Both the position numbers and the translations under genes were made by a program. From Ferrovibrio sp035304305 (lineage in GTDB: Bacteria > Pseudomonadota > Alphaproteobacteria > Ferrovibrionales > Ferrovibrionaceae): a stretch of 64,000 nucleotides of DNA. The DNA lies in the NCBI RefSeq assembly GCF_035304305.1, contig NZ_DATGQG010000022.1, positions 1 through 64,000 of the forward strand, given 5' to 3'. Below are positions 32,355-39,600 of this stretch, piece by piece. The notes under the pieces were generated by a model, which did not search any database, was not told the DNA's origin, and saw only the letters and a program-made list of their open reading frames with translations. Each line of letters opens with the position of its first letter. The first letter of the stretch is position 1.

Positions 32355-33119
32355 TCAGTTCGAGGCGATCACGCGCGGCGCAGTATTCACCTGCACCTGG
32401 TTCGATCCGATGATCGTCGCCTGGATGGTCTTCTTGCTCTGCAGGTTCATGACCTGCACGACATCGCCGATGCTGCCGCCTTCCAGCGAACGGCCGGTGG
32501 TCGTGATCGTCATGCCGGGGCCCTGGGCAATCATGGTGACCAGCGCATTCTTCGATACGGCCTCCGGGCGGCCGACATCACCGACGCGGATCGGCGAACC
32601 GGCGAGCAGCGGCCGGCGCGGCGTCTGCCCGACCAGGTCGCTGAGCTGGTCGACGTAACCACTGCCGTAGCGGCCGGCGGGCACCTGGATCCACTCGATA
32701 TCGGCACGCGTGATCACTTCGCCGGCGGCGACGCGGTTCTTCAGAACCGGGATCGATTCCACCGGCTGGGCGCGGCCGCTGACCTTCATCGCCTCGGTCC
32801 GGCCGGGAGCGGTGACTGCCGCATAGAAGCGGCCGCTGCGCCGGTCGTAGGTGAAGCTTTCCACCTGCAGGGTGGCGGGGCCGTTGCCCGGCACTTCCAG
32901 ATCGTTGCCGATGCCGTGGAAGTTGATCTCCACCGGCTGGCCACCATTGCGCTGCTGCACCAGCTCGGCCATGCGCTTCGCCACCTCCCGTTCGGTAATG
33001 ACGCGGCCGGAGGAGAGTGCCGCGACACGCTCCTGCGCCATGGCGGCTGAAACGACGCCGTCCGGCTGGATGGTCGCGACCGCGAGGCCGGCGAGAAGAA
33101 GGATGCGAAACGAAACCAT
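32355..33119 (-). CDS. flgA: Flagellar P-ring assembly chaperone FlgA
   Basis: 254 residues with a signal peptide (ILLLAGLAVATIQPDGVVSAAMAQ). The N-terminal half is a variable region; the C-terminal SAF-type domain is clear: PVLKNRVAAGEVITRADIEW, GQTPRRPLLAGSPIRVGDV and NALVTMIAQGPGMTITTTGRSLEGGSIGDVVQVMN (read in part). FlgA escorts FlgI during P-ring assembly in the periplasm. The gene lies between flgG and flgH as in other alphaproteobacteria. Confidence 0.92.
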   Translation of the reverse strand: MVSFRILLLAGLAVATIQPDGVVSAAMAQERVAALSSGRVITEREVAKRMAELVQQRNGGQPVEINFHGIGNDLEVPGNGPATLQVESFTYDRRSGRFYAAVTAPGRTEAMKVSGRAQPVESIPVLKNRVAAGEVITRADIEWIQVPAGRYGSGYVDQLSDLVGQTPRRPLLAGSPIRVGDVGRPEAVSKNALVTMIAQGPGMTITTTGRSLEGGSIGDVVQVMNLQSKKTIQATIIGSNQVQVNTAPRVIASN

Positions 33120-33145
33120 GACCAGTCTCCTGAAATCTGCTGCGG

Positions 33146-33931
33146 TTAGCGCAGGCGGCCCGCGGCCTGGAGCATTTCGTCGGAAGCGGTGATCACCTTG
33201 GAGTTCATTTCATAGGCGCGCTGCGCCGTTATGAGGTTGGTGATCTCCTGCACCGGGTTCACGTTGGAGGTTTCCAGATAACCCTGGCGCAGGGTACCGA
33301 AACCGGCGGCGTTCGGATTGCCCACGGTCGGCTGCCCGGAAGCGGGGGTCTCGAGGAACAGGTTGTCACCGGTAGCCTCGAGGCCGGCCTCATTGATGAA
33401 CGTGGCAAGCTGGATCTGGCCGAGCTGCTGCGGCTGCGCCTGGCCGGCCAGCCGCGCTTCGACGATGCCGGTCGCATCGATGCTCACCGACAGCGCCCCC
33501 TGCGGCACCTGGATGCCGGGCTGCAGCAGATAACCGTCGACCGTCACCAGCTGGCCCTGACCATCGACCTGGAACGAGCCGGCGCGGGTATAGGCGGTTT
33601 CGCCGGAGGGCAGGGTGATCTGGAAGAAGCCCTTGCCATTGATCGCCAGATCGTAGGTGTTGCCCGTGGTCGTCAGGTTGCCCTGCTCGTGTATGCGGTA
33701 GACGCCGGCGGCACGCACGCCGACGCCGATCTGGATGCCCGAAGGCACGATCGTGTTGGCGTCGGAGGAGGTGGCACCCGGACGGCGCAGGTTCTGATAC
33801 AGCAGGTCCTGGAACTCGGCACGCTGGCGCTTGAACGCCGTCGTGCTCATGTTGGCGATGTTGTTCGAGATCACCTCGACATTGAGCTGCTGGGCCATCA
33901 TGCCGGTGGCGCCGGTGCTGAGGGAACGCAT
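33146..33931 (-). CDS. flgG: Flagellar distal rod protein FlgG
   Basis: 261 residues, the usual size. It starts MRSLSTGATGMMAQQLNVEVISNNIANMSTTAFKRQRAEF (read in part) with the Asn-rich rod/hook N-terminal motif, and ends GYLETSNVNPVQEITNLITAQRAYEMNSKVI, the matching C-terminal coiled-coil motif. FlgG builds the distal rod through which the P and L rings assemble. It is exported by the flagellar type III system without a cleaved signal. It follows flgF by 30 nt. Confidence 0.96.
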   Translation of the reverse strand: MRSLSTGATGMMAQQLNVEVISNNIANMSTTAFKRQRAEFQDLLYQNLRRPGATSSDANTIVPSGIQIGVGVRAAGVYRIHEQGNLTTTGNTYDLAINGKGFFQITLPSGETAYTRAGSFQVDGQGQLVTVDGYLLQPGIQVPQGALSVSIDATGIVEARLAGQAQPQQLGQIQLATFINEAGLEATGDNLFLETPASGQPTVGNPNAAGFGTLRQGYLETSNVNPVQEITNLITAQRAYEMNSKVITASDEMLQAAGRLR

Positions 33932-33961
33932 CTTGATCTCCTCGTTCTCTAAATCTTGCCG

Positions 33962-34690
33962 TTAAGCGGAGGTGCGGCCGAGCCGCTGGATTGCGCTGCG
34001 GATACGTTCATGCTCGCTGTCGAGCATGTTCTGCGTGCTCTGGTACTGCCGGAGCAGTTCGATCATGTTGGTCATCTCCAGGATCGGCTCGACGTTCGAC
34101 GCCTCCAGCACACCCTGGGCGATGGTGCTGCTCGCCGGGGCCGGCTGGGGTTCCTGCGCGGTTGCATAGAGGCCCTGCGCGGTCTTGCGCAGTTCCTGCT
34201 CGCTGGCGAAGTTCACCAGGTCGATCTTGGCGATCTGCTGCTGGCCGACATTGATCGTGCCATCGGTGGCAATGGCCGGGGTCTCGGCAGCATCGGCCGG
34301 GATGACGATCTCACGGCCACGGTTGTCCAGGATCGGGTGCCCGCCGGATGTCACCAGCCGGCGGTCGGCGTCCAGACGCAGATGGCCGTCGCGGGTGTAG
34401 CGGCGGCCCTGCGGGGTCTCGACGGTCAGAAAGCCCGGGCCCGTGATCGCAAGGTCGAAGGTGTTCCCGGTATGCTCCAGCTTGCCGACCTGCATGTTGC
34501 GCAGGACGCCGAAGTCGGTGACGAAGCTGTGCTTTTCCCGGTGGTTCGGGCCTTTGAGGAATTCCTCGAACATGACCCGCTCGCCCTTGTAGGCGTTCGA
34601 GTTCATGTTCGCCAGGTTATTGGCAATCACGTCCATCTCGCGCCGCATGGTCGAGAGGCGGGACAGGCCGATATAGCTCACATTCTCCAT
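33962..34690 (-). CDS. flgF: Flagellar proximal rod protein FlgF
   Basis: 242 residues. The N-terminal rod motif is YIGLSRLSTMRREMDVIANNLANMNSNAYKGERVMFEEF (read in part); the C-terminal motif is GVLEASNVEPILEMTNMIELLRQYQ. The central D1-like domain contains VETPQGRRYTRDGHLRLDADRRLVTSGGHPIL. It leads the operon flgF-flgG-flgA-flgH; a sigma-54 promoter lies 39-54 nt upstream of the start codon. It is divergent from fliL. Confidence 0.95.
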   Translation of the reverse strand: MENVSYIGLSRLSTMRREMDVIANNLANMNSNAYKGERVMFEEFLKGPNHREKHSFVTDFGVLRNMQVGKLEHTGNTFDLAITGPGFLTVETPQGRRYTRDGHLRLDADRRLVTSGGHPILDNRGREIVIPADAAETPAIATDGTINVGQQQIAKIDLVNFASEQELRKTAQGLYATAQEPQPAPASSTIAQGVLEASNVEPILEMTNMIELLRQYQSTQNMLDSEHERIRSAIQRLGRTSA

Positions 34691-34728
34691 GGCACCTACT
34701 CACGGTTTGCCGTTGCTGGCCCTCCCTT

Positions 34729-34744
34729 TGCAGGTCGCATGCCA
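34729..34744 (-). promoter_or_regulatory. Sigma-54 promoter for the flgF-flgG-flgA-flgH operon
   Basis: The minus strand reads TGGCATGCGACCTGCA: -24 TGGCATG, -12 CTGCA, GG and GC separated by exactly 10 nt. The expected start of transcription is near 34717, 27 nt before the flgF start codon. Confidence 0.82.
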
Positions 34745-34826
34745 CTCTGTAAGCCACTGATTTTTCATATGTATTTTTGGTTATCAGCCTTGACGGGCAG
34801 AATTTGACTGGGTTCCCGAGGGGCGC

Positions 34827-34847
34827 GCCCGGCAAAAACTGCCGGGC
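34827..34847. promoter_or_regulatory. FlbD-type palindrome between flgF and fliL
   Basis: GCCCGGCA-AAAAC-TGCCGGGC is an inverted repeat with 8-bp arms containing CGGCAA and CTGCCG half-sites. It lies about 120 nt upstream of the predicted flgF start of transcription and 78 nt upstream of the fliL start codon. The same half-site occurs near flgI at 30343. It could also fold as a hairpin. Confidence 0.6.
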
Positions 34848-34924
34848 GGTGACAAAGTATTAACGGCTCGGCCGTACCAATGGCAGCGTGAAAGTGGACT
34901 CGCAGTCCCGGGGAAGCGGCAGGC

Positions 34925-35428
34925 ATGAGTGACGAGACCGAAGGCCAGTTCGAGGGCGACGACCTCGAAGGCCAGGGCAAGAAAAAGCGCGGCAAGCGGG
35001 CGATCATCATCGCCGCAGCCGTGGTGGTCCTGCTGCTTGTGATCGGCGGCGGCGGCGCGGCCTATTATTTCCTGTTCGCGGCGCAGCCCGAGGAAGCCGA
35101 AGTTGCGCCCGAGGCACCGAAGGTGACGGTCTTCTACGATCTGCCTGACATCCTGGTGAACCTGAATTCAAGCGGCCGTCAGGCGTCCTATCTCAAGCTG
35201 AAGATCGCTCTTGAGCATAATGACCCGCTGGCGGTGACCAAGCTGAACGAGCTTCTGCCGCGTGTGGTGGACAATTTCCAGATTTATCTCCGCGAACTGC
35301 GTCCGGATGATCTGGTCGGTTCGGCCGGTCTGTACCGGCTGAAGGAAGAACTGCTGATCCGCGTCAACCAGGCAGTCGCACCGATCAAGATCAACGACGT
35401 TCTGTTCAAAGAGATGCTGATTCAGTGA
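34925..35428 (+). CDS. fliL: Flagellar basal body-associated protein FliL
   Basis: 167 residues. An acidic then Lys/Arg-rich cytoplasmic tail precedes one membrane helix (about residues 25-48, IIIAAAVVVLLLVIGGGGAAYYF in part). The periplasmic domain carries VTVFYDLPDILVNLNSSGRQASYLKLKIALE (read in part) and ends INDVLFKEMLIQ, a stomatin-like FliL fold. FliL supports stator function around the motor. It is 12 nt ahead of fliM. No clear sigma-54 promoter was found on this strand; a TTAAC half-site sits at 34860. Confidence 0.93.
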   Translation: MSDETEGQFEGDDLEGQGKKKRGKRAIIIAAAVVVLLLVIGGGGAAYYFLFAAQPEEAEVAPEAPKVTVFYDLPDILVNLNSSGRQASYLKLKIALEHNDPLAVTKLNELLPRVVDNFQIYLRELRPDDLVGSAGLYRLKEELLIRVNQAVAPIKINDVLFKEMLIQ

Positions 35429-35440
35429 GGCAGGTCAGTC

Positions 35441-36475
35441 ATGGTGGATAACCCCGGCGAAGCTGGCGCGGAATGGGCCGGTGACGACGACGGCGGGGGT
35501 GGTGCGCCCTCCACCCGTATCCTCAACCAGGATGAAATCGACAGCCTGTTAGGCTTTGACGCCAGCGTCGAGGACGATGCTGACAAGGCCGGTATACGTG
35601 CGATTATCAACAGCGCGCTCGTCTCCTACGAGCGTCTGCCGATGCTCGAGGTGGTGTTCGACCGCCTCGTGCGTCTGATGACGACCTCCCTGCGCAACTT
35701 CACATCCGACAACGTCGAAGTTTCGCTCGACAACATCACTTCGATCCGGTTTGGCGACTACCTGAACTCGATCCCGCTCCCGGCAATCCTGAGCGTGTTC
35801 CGGGCCGTGGAATGGGATAACTACGGCCTGCTTACGGTCGACAGCTCGCTGATCTACTCCATCGTGGACGTGCTGCTCGGCGGCCGTCGCGGCACGGCGG
35901 CGATGCGTATCGAAGGGCGTCCGTATACGACCATCGAGCGCAATCTGGTCGAGCGCATGGTCAATGTCGTGCTCGACGACATGCGCGCCGCATTCGAGCC
36001 GCTGGCGCCGGTCAACTTTTCCTACGACCGCATCGAAACCAATCCGCGCTTCGCCACCATTGCGCGCCCCGCCAACGCGGCAATTCTTGCCCGTCTGCGC
36101 GTGGACATGGAAGACCGGGGCGGCCGTCTGGAACTGCTGCTGCCCTATGCGACGCTGGAGCCGGTCCGTGAACTGCTGCTCCAGATGTTCATGGGTGAGA
36201 AGTTCGGCCGGGATTCGATCTGGGAAAACCACCTGGCGACCGAGCTCTGGTCCACCGATGTCGAGATCGAGGCGGTGCTGGACGAGCAGGTGATGACCCT
36301 TGGCCAGGTGATGAATCTCGAGGTCGGCAAGACCGTGATGTTCAACGCCACCCCGGAGTCGGTGATCATGATGCGCTGCGGCGGCATTCCCATGGTGGAG
36401 GGCCGCATGGGCCGCATGGGCAACAACATCGCCGTGAAGATCGAACGGACGCTGAAGAATCTGGGGAGTGTGTGA
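35441..36475 (+). CDS. fliM: Flagellar motor switch protein FliM
   Basis: 344 residues. The N-terminal CheY-binding motif is present as LNQDEIDSLLGF. The middle domain includes YERLPMLEVVFDRLVRLMTTSLRNFTSDNVEVSLD (read in part) and GGRRGTAAMRIEGRPYTTIERNLVERM. The C-terminal FliN-like domain contains VEAVLDEQ-type EIEAVLDEQVMTLGQVMNLEVGKTV. FliM forms the C-ring that sets rotation sense. The stop overlaps the start of the next gene (TGATG). Confidence 0.96.
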   Translation: MVDNPGEAGAEWAGDDDGGGGAPSTRILNQDEIDSLLGFDASVEDDADKAGIRAIINSALVSYERLPMLEVVFDRLVRLMTTSLRNFTSDNVEVSLDNITSIRFGDYLNSIPLPAILSVFRAVEWDNYGLLTVDSSLIYSIVDVLLGGRRGTAAMRIEGRPYTTIERNLVERMVNVVLDDMRAAFEPLAPVNFSYDRIETNPRFATIARPANAAILARLRVDMEDRGGRLELLLPYATLEPVRELLLQMFMGEKFGRDSIWENHLATELWSTDVEIEAVLDEQVMTLGQVMNLEVGKTVMFNATPESVIMMRCGGIPMVEGRMGRMGNNIAVKIERTLKNLGSV

Positions 36476-36990
36476 TGACGCTGACCCTGATCGTCGAGAT
36501 TGTCGTTGCAGTTCTGCTGCTGATCACGCTCGGCATTTCGCTCGTCCTCAACCGGCGGTTAGGTAACCTGCGCGCCAACCAGGAAGAGATGCGTCGCCTG
36601 ATTTCCGAGTTCGACAAGGCGCTGGCCAAGGCTCGCGCCGGCATGACGGAGCTGAAGACAGCCTCTGCTGCCGCCGACAGCGCCCATGAAGAGCGGATGA
36701 AGCAGGCCAAGACCCTGCGTGACGAACTCGGCTTCATGATCGAGACGGCTGATCGTCTCGCCGACCGTCTGGCCGGCGAAGCCAGCAGCAACCGTGCGTT
36801 CAAGCAGCAGCGCGGCGCTCCGGCCGAGCGTGCGGGCGAGCGCCCGGCAGAGGCCGCCAGGTCGCAGACTCCCGTCATGCCTTTCCCGGCGCGCAAGCCA
36901 CCGTTCGATGCAGGGGCGCGCGAATTCAGGCTGGAACCGCGCTCGGAAGCGGAACGTGAATTGCTGATGGCGCTGAGGCAGGCGCGATGA
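36475..36990 (+). CDS. DUF6468-like single-pass membrane protein of the flagellar cluster
   Basis: 171 residues from ATG 36475, overlapping the fliM stop; a GTG one codon earlier is possible. One N-terminal membrane helix (LIVEIVVAVLLLITLGISLVL) is followed by a coiled-coil region (NRRLGNLRANQEEMRRLISEFDKALAKAR in part). A Pro/Arg-rich tail follows, ending RSEAERELLMALRQAR, a short conserved-looking terminal helix. I believe it corresponds to DUF6468, found between fliM and the MotE-like gene in Rhodospirillales; the name should be checked. Its role is unknown; the topology suggests a motor- or gate-associated scaffold. Confidence 0.7.
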   Translation: MTLTLIVEIVVAVLLLITLGISLVLNRRLGNLRANQEEMRRLISEFDKALAKARAGMTELKTASAAADSAHEERMKQAKTLRDELGFMIETADRLADRLAGEASSNRAFKQQRGAPAERAGERPAEAARSQTPVMPFPARKPPFDAGAREFRLEPRSEAERELLMALRQAR

Positions 36991-37925
36991 GCAGGACGAC
37001 TCCGCGTCCCTCGGCGCCGCCAGCGGCGGCGCGGCAACCGCTGCGCAGCCGTGTGCGCGTGCTGCCGCTGACCATTCTTGCGGTTGCGCTGCTGCTCGGT
37101 CTCAAGATCGGCGCTTTCTGGCAGGGCAGGGGAGAACTTTTCGTCACGCCGGCTGGCGCGCAGCAGGCTGCCACTCCGGGCGCGACACCGGCCACCTCCG
37201 GGCAGCCGATGCAGCTGACTCCACCTCGTCCGGCCGCGGAGCAGAGCGCGCAGGCGCCCCAGCCTGCCGGCCAGCAGCCGCCTGCGGCGCAACCGTCGGT
37301 TCCAGCTCCGGCTCCGGCAGCCGAACCGGCGAGCCCCGCTGCGGCACCGTCTTCCACGATCCAGTCGCTGGCCACCCGTGATCCCACTACCTATACCCGC
37401 GCTGAAATTGAGCTGCTGGCTAACCTGGCACAGCGCCGCGAGGTGCTGGAGCAGCGCGCGCGTGAGATCGACCTGCGCGAAAGCCTGCTGGCGGCAGCGG
37501 AAAAGCGCATCGACGAGCGGATTGCCGAGCTGCGCAAGCTGGAAGCCAGCATCAAGCAGATCGTGCAGCAATACGACAAGCAGGAAGAACAGAATCTGCA
37601 GGGCCTGGTGAAGGTCTATGAAAACATGAAACCGAAGGACGCGGCGCGCATCTTCGAAAAGCTGGAGCCGAATGTCCTGCTCGGTGTCGTCGAGCGCATG
37701 AAGGAAACCAAGCTGGCTGCCATCCTGGCCGACATGCCGCCGGCTGCGGCGCAGGACATCACTGTGCGCCTGGCGACCCGCAAGCAGATCCCACCCACTC
37801 TGCGTGCCGGCGCGGAGATCCAGACCCAGGCGCCAGTGACGCGGCAGTCTGCGGCAAACCCGTCACCTGCTGCCCCCGCAGCGCCACCACCCGGGGTGGC
37901 AGGGCAGGGCCCCCAGGGTGGTTAA
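36987..37925 (+). CDS. MotE-like flagellar protein (coiled coil plus MgtE_N-like domain)
   Basis: 312 residues, overlapping the previous gene by ATGA. One N-terminal membrane helix (VLPLTILAVALLLGLKIGAFW) is followed by a long Ala/Pro/Gln-rich spacer (residues 55-125). Then comes a coiled coil rich in Arg/Glu (RREVLEQRAREIDLRESLLAAAEKRI in part) and the MotE/MgtE_N-type module VKVYENMKPKDAARIFEKLEPNVLLGVVERMK (read in part). MotE in Sinorhizobium chaperones MotC; homologues are widespread in alphaproteobacterial fla clusters. The stop codon lies inside a perfect CtrA-like box. Confidence 0.82.
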   Translation: MSRTTPRPSAPPAAARQPLRSRVRVLPLTILAVALLLGLKIGAFWQGRGELFVTPAGAQQAATPGATPATSGQPMQLTPPRPAAEQSAQAPQPAGQQPPAAQPSVPAPAPAAEPASPAAAPSSTIQSLATRDPTTYTRAEIELLANLAQRREVLEQRAREIDLRESLLAAAEKRIDERIAELRKLEASIKQIVQQYDKQEEQNLQGLVKVYENMKPKDAARIFEKLEPNVLLGVVERMKETKLAAILADMPPAAAQDITVRLATRKQIPPTLRAGAEIQTQAPVTRQSAANPSPAAPAAPPPGVAGQGPQGG

Positions 37926-37936
37926 CAAGTGGTTAA
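37922..37936 (+). promoter_or_regulatory. CtrA-like box TTAA-N7-TTAA
   Basis: TTAACAAGTGGTTAA is an exact match to the full CtrA consensus TTAA-N7-TTAA, starting inside the stop of the MotE-like gene and 133 nt upstream of the DUF1217 gene start. With a cckA-type gene in the same window, direct CtrA control of the DUF1217 gene is plausible. Confidence 0.6.
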
Positions 37937-37949
37937 GCCCCTCTGATTC

Positions 37950-37963
37950 CTGCGAATTCGCAG
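37950..37963. promoter_or_regulatory. Palindrome CTGCGAATTCGCAG
   Basis: A perfect 14-bp palindrome 14 nt after the CtrA-like box, in the DUF1217 upstream region. It could be a second regulator site or the remains of a terminator for the fliL operon; no T-run follows. Confidence 0.35.
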
Positions 37964-38068
37964 TCTTGTGGCGGTTGCGAGTCATGCTAGGATGATGATT
38001 GATCAGAACCGCCCCAGAATCGGGGGCGCGAAACCCAGTTGCGTCAGTGCCGCAGGAGGCAGGCAAGG

Positions 38069-39484
38069 ATGGCAATCGACCTCAGTATACTTCTCGGTGG
38101 CAGCACCAGCATGGCGACCATGTCGCCGCTGGCGATGTACAAGAAGCTGCAGAAGACCGCGGCTGAGAACCAGGCTGCGCGCAGCGATACCGATGCCGAG
38201 AAGGCTGCCGCTATTGTGCGGGATTTCAATAACGCGGCCATTCGCGTGCGCAACGCACAGTACAGCGCCGAGAACGCACGGGTCGAAAACGATCTGACCT
38301 ATTTCCGGAATCGCGCCGCGACCGCGACCACGGTTGACGAACTCATCAACGACGATCGTTTCCTCAGGGTCCTTGCTTACGCGAACGACTTCAAGGATCT
38401 CTACAACAACGACATCCAGCGCCTTCGCGATATCCTGACCAGCGATCTGAACGATCCGAATTCGGTGGCACGACAGGGCAGTCTCAAGGAACTGGAGCTC
38501 GCCAAGAAGTACAACTTCGGCGCAACCGGCACCCAACTCGATTCCGACGGGAATGTCGTGGGTCTGGATGCCGATGGCATTCCCGTAAACGATGGTACTG
38601 CGGTAACCCCGCTGCCTGCCGGACTTGCCAAGATCCGCCGTCTGGCAATCGACATGAACGGCGCTGCCATGCTGTCGGACGGCAAGCTGCTGGCCGGCCC
38701 CGATATCATCGGCGCGGATATTGCGAAGTATTCGGGGGCCTACAAGAAGACTTTGCTCCAGGAGGAGAAGGCGCCGGAGAAGCGGTTGGCGCCGTCAGCC
38801 TATGAGTTCGATGGCCCGGACTTCGAGAAATTCCGGTCCCGCCGGGACGTCCAGGCGGAGATCGAGTATTACCGGGAGAACATCAAGGACATTCAGTCGC
38901 TGGATGACCTGTTCGGCAACCATCGTCTTCTGAAATTCCTGCTCTCCTCCTATGACCTGGAGAGCGAGATCCAGTATCCCGGCAAGATCCGCAAGATCAT
39001 CGAAAGTGATCTCAGCGATGTGGATTCGCTGGCAAACCGCTTCCAGGACCCCCGTTTCCAGCAGCTGGCGAAGGACATCAACTTCCATATCCTCGGTGTC
39101 TCGAAGCTGAAGATGGTTTCGACCACGGACGATATCATCCGGAAATACGAACGCCTCGCCTATGAGCGTCATCTGGACGAGCAGGCGCCCGGTGTCCGCG
39201 CCGCCATCGAGTTCGAACGCCGGATCAAGGATGTCAGCAAGACGGTTCAGGTGCTCGGGGATGCGGTCCTGCGCGAAGTGGTGACCGTCGCCAACAATAT
39301 TCCGAAGGAACTCGCCTACCAGGAAGTGGACAGCCAGGTGACGGCGCTGGAAAAGCGGATTGACGTCAACGCGCTGAAGAACGATCCCACCGAGATCGAG
39401 AAGATGGTCCTGCGCTATCTGACCTTCAAGGACAGCGGTGGCATCGGCAGCTCGCAGAGCTATCTGCTGGACCTGTTCGGCTGA
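38069..39484 (+). CDS. DUF1217-family protein of the flagellar cluster
   Basis: 471 residues from ATG 38069, preceded by AGGAGG. No signal peptide or membrane segment. The protein is acidic and helical, with two related halves: VDELINDDRFLRVLAYANDFKDLYNNDIQRLRDILTSDLNDPNSVARQ (read in part) is echoed by LDDLFGNHRLLKFLLSSYDLESEIQYPGKIRKIIESDLSDVDSLANR (read in part). This is the duplicated DUF1217 pattern found in rhizobial and rhodospirillal flagellar loci. It ends SQSYLLDLFG. The function is unknown; given the location and secretion-like composition it may be an exported axial or cap-like component, which is speculation. A CtrA-like box lies upstream. Confidence 0.75.
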   Translation: MAIDLSILLGGSTSMATMSPLAMYKKLQKTAAENQAARSDTDAEKAAAIVRDFNNAAIRVRNAQYSAENARVENDLTYFRNRAATATTVDELINDDRFLRVLAYANDFKDLYNNDIQRLRDILTSDLNDPNSVARQGSLKELELAKKYNFGATGTQLDSDGNVVGLDADGIPVNDGTAVTPLPAGLAKIRRLAIDMNGAAMLSDGKLLAGPDIIGADIAKYSGAYKKTLLQEEKAPEKRLAPSAYEFDGPDFEKFRSRRDVQAEIEYYRENIKDIQSLDDLFGNHRLLKFLLSSYDLESEIQYPGKIRKIIESDLSDVDSLANRFQDPRFQQLAKDINFHILGVSKLKMVSTTDDIIRKYERLAYERHLDEQAPGVRAAIEFERRIKDVSKTVQVLGDAVLREVVTVANNIPKELAYQEVDSQVTALEKRIDVNALKNDPTEIEKMVLRYLTFKDSGGIGSSQSYLLDLFG

Positions 39485-39495
39485 CCCGGTTCGAC

Positions 39496-39509
39496 CGGCA
39501 ATTTTGCCG
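39496..39509. promoter_or_regulatory. Palindrome CGGCAATTTTGCCG
   Basis: A perfect 14-bp palindrome, 12 nt after the DUF1217 stop and 92 nt before the TPR gene. It has the same CGGCAA half-sites as the palindromes at flgI and flgF, so it may be a third FlbD-type site. A weak hairpin terminator is the alternative. No sigma-54 promoter was found beside it. Confidence 0.45.
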
Positions 39510-39600
39510 AAAGAACAATCCGTTAAGAGTTTCCCCCTACCCTGCCACACTCCTATAATTGTGTTCCGCGGCTCCCAGTGCGGCCGCGGTAGCAGGAAGC

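Noticed and set aside
34871..34900. Sigma-54 promoter for fliL (TGGCAGCGTGAAAGTG)
   Set aside because: The -24 GG is present but the -12 position is GT rather than GC at the required 10-nt spacing.
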